A DNA stretch of 64,000 nucleotides from contig JAWLAZ010000001.1 of assembly GCA_041395205.1 (NCBI GenBank), positions 620,001-684,000 on the forward strand, in the 5' to 3' direction. Positions 60,176-64,000 of this stretch are shown piece after piece; positions within the stretch are counted from its first letter, which is position 1, and each line of letters starts with the position of its first letter. Position numbers and translations under genes: made by a program. The stretch is from JAHEFU01 sp041395205 (GTDB lineage: Bacteria; 4484-113; JAFGCY01). The notes beneath the pieces were generated by a model that was not told the DNA's origin, did no database searches, and saw only the letters and a program-made list of their open reading frames with translations.

Positions 60176-61726
60176 TCAGCTGCGGCTTTCATCCTCAAAC
60201 ATGTCGTCCAGCCTGCGGCGCTCCTGCGCATAGGAATAGGTCGGTACTCCAGTCAGAATACCATGTACACCCTTGAAGGGTTCCTGGATGTGCATGCCAT
60301 GGTTGTCGATCACGTACTCGCGGATGTCCTTCTCATGCCAGGTACCGCGCATCTTGAGCACGGTCAGGCCGCGGCGCATCACACCCTGCAGCTCCACATA
60401 GCGCAGCAGGATGATGGTGTCGGTGATCGTGGAGATATGGGTTTCCGTGATGGATTCGCCGCCCATCAGCATCGAGGTCGTGTTCGTGAACAGCCCGGTG
60501 GTCTCGAGATGCTTGATGTGGCTCGTCAGGCCGATCACGAATTCGCGGAAGGACTTGCCGGATGACACGCGCTCGAAGGCGGACATGCTGTCCACGGCCA
60601 CGCGCGCCGGCCTGAAGTCGCGGATGTCGCGCTTCATCTGGATCAGGTGGTCCTCCAGCGACATCACCTCGGGGTAGCGGCAGACGATGCGCAGGATGCC
60701 ATCCTTCTCGGCCTGCTCGAAGTCCGCTCCCCAGTTGGAGGCATTGCGCATGATCTGCTCGCGGCTTTCCTCGCTGCCGAACAGCAGGGCGCGCTCACCG
60801 GAGCGGATTGCGGCCTTGATGTATTCAGTGACGGTCAGGGTCTTGCCGGTGCCGGTGGCGCCGCTCACGAGGATGATCGAATCGCGGTACATCCCGCCGC
60901 CGCACATGCGGTCCAGTTCGGCGACGCCGGAACTGACACGGATGTCGCTGGACTTCTGCTTGAGCTCGATTGCGGACAGCGGGATCACGGTCACGCCGTC
61001 GTCAACATCGATCGTGAAGGGATACTCGCCCTTCTGGTGGGGCGCGCCGCGGAACTTGAGGATCTCGATCGTGCGCCGGCGCTTCTCGTTGTCAAGCCGG
61101 TTGCGCAGGATCACGACGTTGTCAGCCACGAACTCCTCGACGCCGAAGCGGCCCACGCCGCCTTCCTCATCGGTGCGTTCCAGCGTGATCAGGGTCGTGA
61201 CCCCCATTCCGCGCAGGCCGTTGTGGATGCGGCGCAGCTCATTGCGGACCACGCTGGAATCCGAGAACTGCGGGAACAGCGCGCCGACGGCATCAAGGAT
61301 CACCCGCCGGGCACCGATCTCGCGGATCGCATGCTCGATGCGGGCCACGAGTGCCGAGAGGTCGTAGCTGCCGCTTTCGATCACGGCCTCGCCGGGTTCG
61401 GGAGTGGCGTTGACGATTGCCAGCTTGCCGTCATCCAGCATCTGCTGCAGATCCCAGCCGAAGGATTCCACATTGCGGATCAGGTCCAGCGGCGTTTCCT
61501 CGAAGGTCACGATCACGCCCGGTTCATCGAACTTCGTCACGCCGTTCGCCAGGAATTCCAGCGCGATCACGGTCTTGCCGCTGCCGGCCGTACCGGCCAC
61601 GAGGGTGGTGCGGCCCTTGGGCAGGCCGCCCATCGCGATCTGGTCGAAGCCGGCAATCCCGGTTTCCATCGCTTCCAGGTGCCCCGGCTTGCGGTCACTC
61701 ATATGCCTGTCAGTCTGGTAACTCAT
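60176..61726 (-). CDS. kaiC: KaiC circadian clock ATPase/autokinase
   Basis: 516 residues (519 in Synechococcus). Two RecA-like domains: CI with Walker A GTAGSGKT (Lys51) and the catalytic pair Glu76/Glu77 in VTFEETP; CII with GATGTGKT and FGSEESREQIMRNASNWGAD. The phosphorylation segment ITETHISTITDTIILL keeps Thr427, Ser432 and Thr433, equal to T426, S431 and T432 in Synechococcus. LKMRGTWHEKDIREYVI is also conserved. KaiC forms hexamers whose phosphorylation cycles daily. ATG overlaps the kaiB stop (TGATG), with GGGGGAG upstream, so translation is coupled. Confidence 0.93.
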   Translation of the reverse strand: MSYQTDRHMSDRKPGHLEAMETGIAGFDQIAMGGLPKGRTTLVAGTAGSGKTVIALEFLANGVTKFDEPGVIVTFEETPLDLIRNVESFGWDLQQMLDDGKLAIVNATPEPGEAVIESGSYDLSALVARIEHAIREIGARRVILDAVGALFPQFSDSSVVRNELRRIHNGLRGMGVTTLITLERTDEEGGVGRFGVEEFVADNVVILRNRLDNEKRRRTIEILKFRGAPHQKGEYPFTIDVDDGVTVIPLSAIELKQKSSDIRVSSGVAELDRMCGGGMYRDSIILVSGATGTGKTLTVTEYIKAAIRSGERALLFGSEESREQIMRNASNWGADFEQAEKDGILRIVCRYPEVMSLEDHLIQMKRDIRDFRPARVAVDSMSAFERVSSGKSFREFVIGLTSHIKHLETTGLFTNTTSMLMGGESITETHISTITDTIILLRYVELQGVMRRGLTVLKMRGTWHEKDIREYVIDNHGMHIQEPFKGVHGILTGVPTYSYAQERRRLDDMFEDESRS

Positions 61727-62040
61727 CACGCTCCCCCATTTGCTTCACTTGGATTTCCCCCGGCCAGGTCAAAGGGCGAAAGGTCCAGCCCGAACAGCAC
61801 CTTTTCGCGGTCACTGAGATCGCCGATGATCTTGCGGACCGGGACGGGCAGCTTCTTCACGAGCGTCGGAGTTGCCATGATCCGCTCGTTCTCGGCCAGC
61901 TTGGGGTGCTCGAGCACGTCGATCACCTCGATCTCATAGCGGCCCCTGAGATCCTCCTCGCAGACGCGCTTCAGATTCTCGATTGCCCGCAGGGAATTGT
62001 GGGTTCTTCCGGTCACGTACAGGCGTAGCTTGTATATCAC
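61726..62040 (-). CDS. kaiB: KaiB clock protein
   Basis: 104 residues. LRLYVTGRTHNSLRAIENLK, IEVIDVLEHPKLAE, IMATPTLVKKLPVPVRKIIG and DLSDREKVLFGLDL match cyanobacterial KaiB almost block for block, including the C-terminal half that refolds to bind CI of KaiC. GTG start, seven bases after GGAGG, overlapping the upstream stop as GTGA. The C-terminal tail (AGGNPSEANGGA) is short and not conserved. Position between the KaiA-like gene and kaiC mirrors kaiABC. Confidence 0.95.
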   Translation of the reverse strand: MIYKLRLYVTGRTHNSLRAIENLKRVCEEDLRGRYEIEVIDVLEHPKLAENERIMATPTLVKKLPVPVRKIIGDLSDREKVLFGLDLSPFDLAGGNPSEANGGA

Positions 62041-62870
62041 GACAGACCTCCATCAAAACCACGGCGGCGTGTCCCGACGCGGTAGAACTCCACCAGGATC
62101 CCCATCAGTTCTAGGGCCAGCAACCGGCCCTCCACGGTGATGTATGTGCCGTAGTCGTTGTCCATCAGCATCACCAGCTCATCCAGTGCGCGGACATGCA
62201 CGTCGATCAGGTCGCGGGGCCCGGCACCGTTTTCGCCGAGGCGGGTGATCAGGCTCTCCATTTCCATGCGGGGCTTCTCGAGCTTGCCCCGCACATGGTC
62301 AAAATAACTTCTGAGAATGCCGTTGTATTCGTGACTGATCTCATTGAAGAACTCCGGTTCCCGTTCGCGCAGGGGACCGGTTCCGGCCAGCATGGCCGTG
62401 ATCATGGTGCCGGAGGATTCCGAGGACATGCTGCGAAAGGCAGTCAGGGTTTCGTCAGCCTGGCGGCGGTCCGCCTCACGCTGGCGGGAAAGCGCGAAAT
62501 CTATGGCCTTGCGCAGGATCAGCGGACGCATTTCATCCTTGCGCAGGAAGTCCTGGGCTCCGGCATCAATGCAGTCCTGGCCGACGCTGTCCTCATCCGA
62601 GCCCGTGAGTACGATGATCGGCACGGAGCGGCTGGCCAGCTTGACGGTGCGCACCGTGTCCACGCCGCTGGTGTCAGGCAGCCGCAGATCAAGCAGCATC
62701 ACGTCGATTTGCTCATCCCGCAGGCGGTCCATGGCCTGGGCGAGGTGCGTCACATGCATGAAATCGTACTGCTTCTGCCGGTCGGATTCAAGCAGCGCAC
62801 GCACCAGATCGGCGTCCGCCGGATTGTCCTCCACGAGCAGGAGCACGCAGTTCTTTGATTCCTGATCCAT
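62037..62870 (-). CDS. Receiver domain fused to KaiA C-terminal-like domain (KaiA3-like)
   Basis: 277 residues. Residues 6-130 are a genuine receiver: acidic pair Glu14/Asp15, phospho-Asp61 in MLLDLRLPDTSG, then VLTGSDE and FLRKDEM. Residues about 165-270 carry EFFNEISHEYNGILRSYFDH, LIDVHVRALDEL and VEGRLLALELMGILVEFYR. This follows the KaiA C-terminal pattern (YRQILLDYF; IHMELMDEF; LEGRSEDILLDYRLTLID; LCEMYRR). KaiA itself has an N-terminal pseudo-receiver; here the receiver looks functional, as in the KaiA3 of Synechocystis. No HTH is present, so it is not a NarL regulator. GTGA overlap with kaiB. The KaiA match is by eye and needs a profile search. Confidence 0.65.
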   Translation of the reverse strand: MDQESKNCVLLLVEDNPADADLVRALLESDRQKQYDFMHVTHLAQAMDRLRDEQIDVMLLDLRLPDTSGVDTVRTVKLASRSVPIIVLTGSDEDSVGQDCIDAGAQDFLRKDEMRPLILRKAIDFALSRQREADRRQADETLTAFRSMSSESSGTMITAMLAGTGPLREREPEFFNEISHEYNGILRSYFDHVRGKLEKPRMEMESLITRLGENGAGPRDLIDVHVRALDELVMLMDNDYGTYITVEGRLLALELMGILVEFYRVGTRRRGFDGGLS

Positions 62871-62923
62871 CCACCATCCACTATCAAACAGGCCCAGGCT
62901 CCGTTCCTGGTGCCGGACCCGGT

Positions 62924-63364
62924 TCAGACGGGCTCATGTCCAGGCACAGGCAGCTTGACCACCCTGCCCCAGAAATCCTCCAGCGCACGCGCCAGTGTGG
63001 CATAGCCGCTGAAGTCCGCGGGCTTGACGATGTAGCTGCTCGCACCGAGCTCATAGCTGTCCGCCACATCCTGCTCCGCATCCGAGGAACTGAGCACGAT
63101 CACCGGGATGCGCTTCAGCAGCACGTCGGATTTCAGTTCCTCAAGTACCTGCCTGCCATTCAGGCCCGGCAGGTTCAGGTCAAGCATGATCAGGCCCGGC
63201 TGGACCTCAGCGCCCGCAACCGGCTGCTCCCCCGTCAGGAAGCTCAGGGCCTCTCCACCATTTTCTCTGACCTGGATGCTGGCGACGAAGCGGCTGTTCT
63301 CAAGGCATTCCCTGATCAACTCAACATCCGCAGGATTGTCCTCAACCAGCAATATGTCAATCAT
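62924..63364 (-). CDS. Single-domain response regulator (Rcp1/CheY-like)
   Basis: 146 residues. MIDILLVEDNPADVELIREC, LIMLDLNLPGLNGRQVLEEL, VIVLSSSDAEQDV and SSYIVKPADFSGY form a complete receiver with no output domain. The PADxxxF-type ending and loop resemble regulators paired with phytochrome-like kinases. ATG lies inside the kinase gene (eight-base overlap), so it is the direct partner of that kinase. It ends 53 bases before the KaiA-like gene. Confidence 0.9.
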   Translation of the reverse strand: MIDILLVEDNPADVELIRECLENSRFVASIQVRENGGEALSFLTGEQPVAGAEVQPGLIMLDLNLPGLNGRQVLEELKSDVLLKRIPVIVLSSSDAEQDVADSYELGASSYIVKPADFSGYATLARALEDFWGRVVKLPVPGHEPV

Positions 63365-64000
63365 GTTCAACTTCCACTTCCAGTTTTGCGGGCTTATGAA
63401 TGCCAGATTGTACCTTAAACAGGAATCTGCTTCCCTGGCCCGGCAGGGATTCCAGCCAGATGCTGCCACCCAGCCGCTCGATGATCTTGCGGGTGATTGC
63501 CAGGCCGATGCCGCTGCCTTCGTAGCTGTCCCGGCCGTGCAGGCGCTGGAACATCTGGAAGATCCGCTCGTGATACTGGGGGTCGATGCCGATGCCGTTG
63601 TCCTGCACCGAGATCACCCAGTTGTTGCCATCCTGCACCGCGCTGACATGCACGCGCGGGACGGCCTCACCGCGGAACTTGATGGCATTGCTGAGCAGGT
63701 TCTGCATGACCTGGTGCAACAGGTTCTCCGTGCCCTGCACCAGTGGCAGGTCGCCGGTCGTGATCACAGCCCCGCTTTCATCCAGCTTGCCGCGAAGGTC
63801 GTGCATGCACTGCTTCAGCACCAGGTTGAGATCGACCGGCTCCAGCTCGATCTCGGTGCTTGTGACCCTGGAGAAGCTCAGCAGGTCCGCCACCATCTGC
63901 TGCATGCGCTTCGCCCCGTCTCGGGCATAGTGGATGTACTTGCCGGCCTTGTCATCGAGCTGCGCGGCATAGCGCTCCTCCAGCAGTTCGGTGTAGCTGG
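63357..64000 (-). CDS. Sensor histidine kinase, phytochrome/CikA-type, C-terminal part (cut by edge)
   Basis: 214 residues are visible, open to the window end. YAAQLDDKAGKYIHYARDGA and MQQMVADLLSFSRV are the second HisKA helix region. The HATPase_c boxes follow: QNLLSNAIKFRG (N), VISVQDNGIGIDP (G1), MFQRLHGRDSYEGSGIGLAI (F/G2), GGSIWLESLPGQGSRF. The His box and sensor part are off the edge. LLEERYAAQLD...YARDGAKRM is the style of phytochrome-class kinases (Cph1, CikA). Coupled to the single-domain regulator and probably the first visible gene of the Kai operon. Confidence 0.85.
   Translation of the reverse strand, partial: SYTELLEERYAAQLDDKAGKYIHYARDGAKRMQQMVADLLSFSRVTSTEIELEPVDLNLVLKQCMHDLRGKLDESGAVITTGDLPLVQGTENLLHQVMQNLLSNAIKFRGEAVPRVHVSAVQDGNNWVISVQDNGIGIDPQYHERIFQMFQRLHGRDSYEGSGIGLAITRKIIERLGGSIWLESLPGQGSRFLFKVQSGIHKPAKLEVEVEHD

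Noticed and set aside
62037..62870. NarL-type transcription regulator
   Set aside because: After the receiver there is no HTH; the C-terminus is a helical domain with KaiA-like spacing.

Overview
This is a high-GC bacterial chromosome segment, probably from an uncultured diderm lineage. Several lipoproteins and signal peptides point to a secretory envelope. Housekeeping genes (rbfA-nrnA-truB, xseB, tRNA-Leu) are ordinary. The genome is very rich in short intergenic repeats. I cannot assign a phylum from the sequence alone. Nothing marks it as a cyanobacterium, although it carries a complete-looking Kai clock operon.

Layout. 1-4.3 kb: the start of a radical SAM gene, then an AT-rich putative metallopeptidase toxin with a coupled membrane protein, then wreckage of mobile elements (IS3-type transposase end, 5'-truncated conjugation ATPase). 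4.5-10.4 kb: an RRM protein, xseB and two tandem LruC-domain lipoproteins. 10.9-15.1 kb: a secreted protein, an aldehyde dehydrogenase and a multi-pass membrane protein. 15.6-22.5 kb: two tandem tricorn-type proteases. 22.6-29.2 kb: a lipoprotein, a glycosyltransferase/CPBP protease/acetyltransferase operon, an MFS-spermidine synthase fusion and a CHAP amidase. 29.2-32.6 kb: hairpin arrays, one of which interrupts a gene, and an AT-rich two-gene island. 32.6-38.4 kb: formiminotransferase-cyclodeaminase, truB, nrnA, rbfA and a secreted Gly-rich protein. 38.6-51.3 kb: a beta-CASP nuclease, two large PKD lipoproteins, two PLP aminotransferases, a four-helix-bundle protein and a Met-rich secreted protein. 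51.3-58.2 kb: repeat-dominated, with a REP-associated tyrosine transposase (RAYT), a small helical protein, two lipoproteins and tRNA-Leu(UAG). 58.3-64 kb: a six-gene signalling/clock operon on the minus strand.

The main discovery candidate is that clock operon: histidine kinase, response regulator, a receiver domain fused to a KaiA-C-like domain, KaiB, KaiC and a hybrid kinase, with overlapping genes in the centre. KaiC keeps both Walker A motifs, the CI catalytic Glu pair and the Ser-Thr phosphorylation pair at S432/T433, one residue off the Synechococcus positions. The KaiA-like protein has the architecture described for cyanobacterial KaiA3.

The second theme is repeats. A 24-nt hairpin occurs at least 14 times with compensatory changes in both stems and an invariant tandem G.A step. 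A second superfamily has a fixed flank and loop but arms that vary while staying complementary. A RAYT in the window is a plausible mobiliser. Short hexamer and heptamer arrays fill intergenic space and also appear in frame as low-complexity linkers inside genes.

At least nine genes without a Shine-Dalgarno site have a -10-like hexamer (TANNNT or close) exactly six bases before the start codon, which implies leaderless transcripts. Other genes use normal GGAGG sites.
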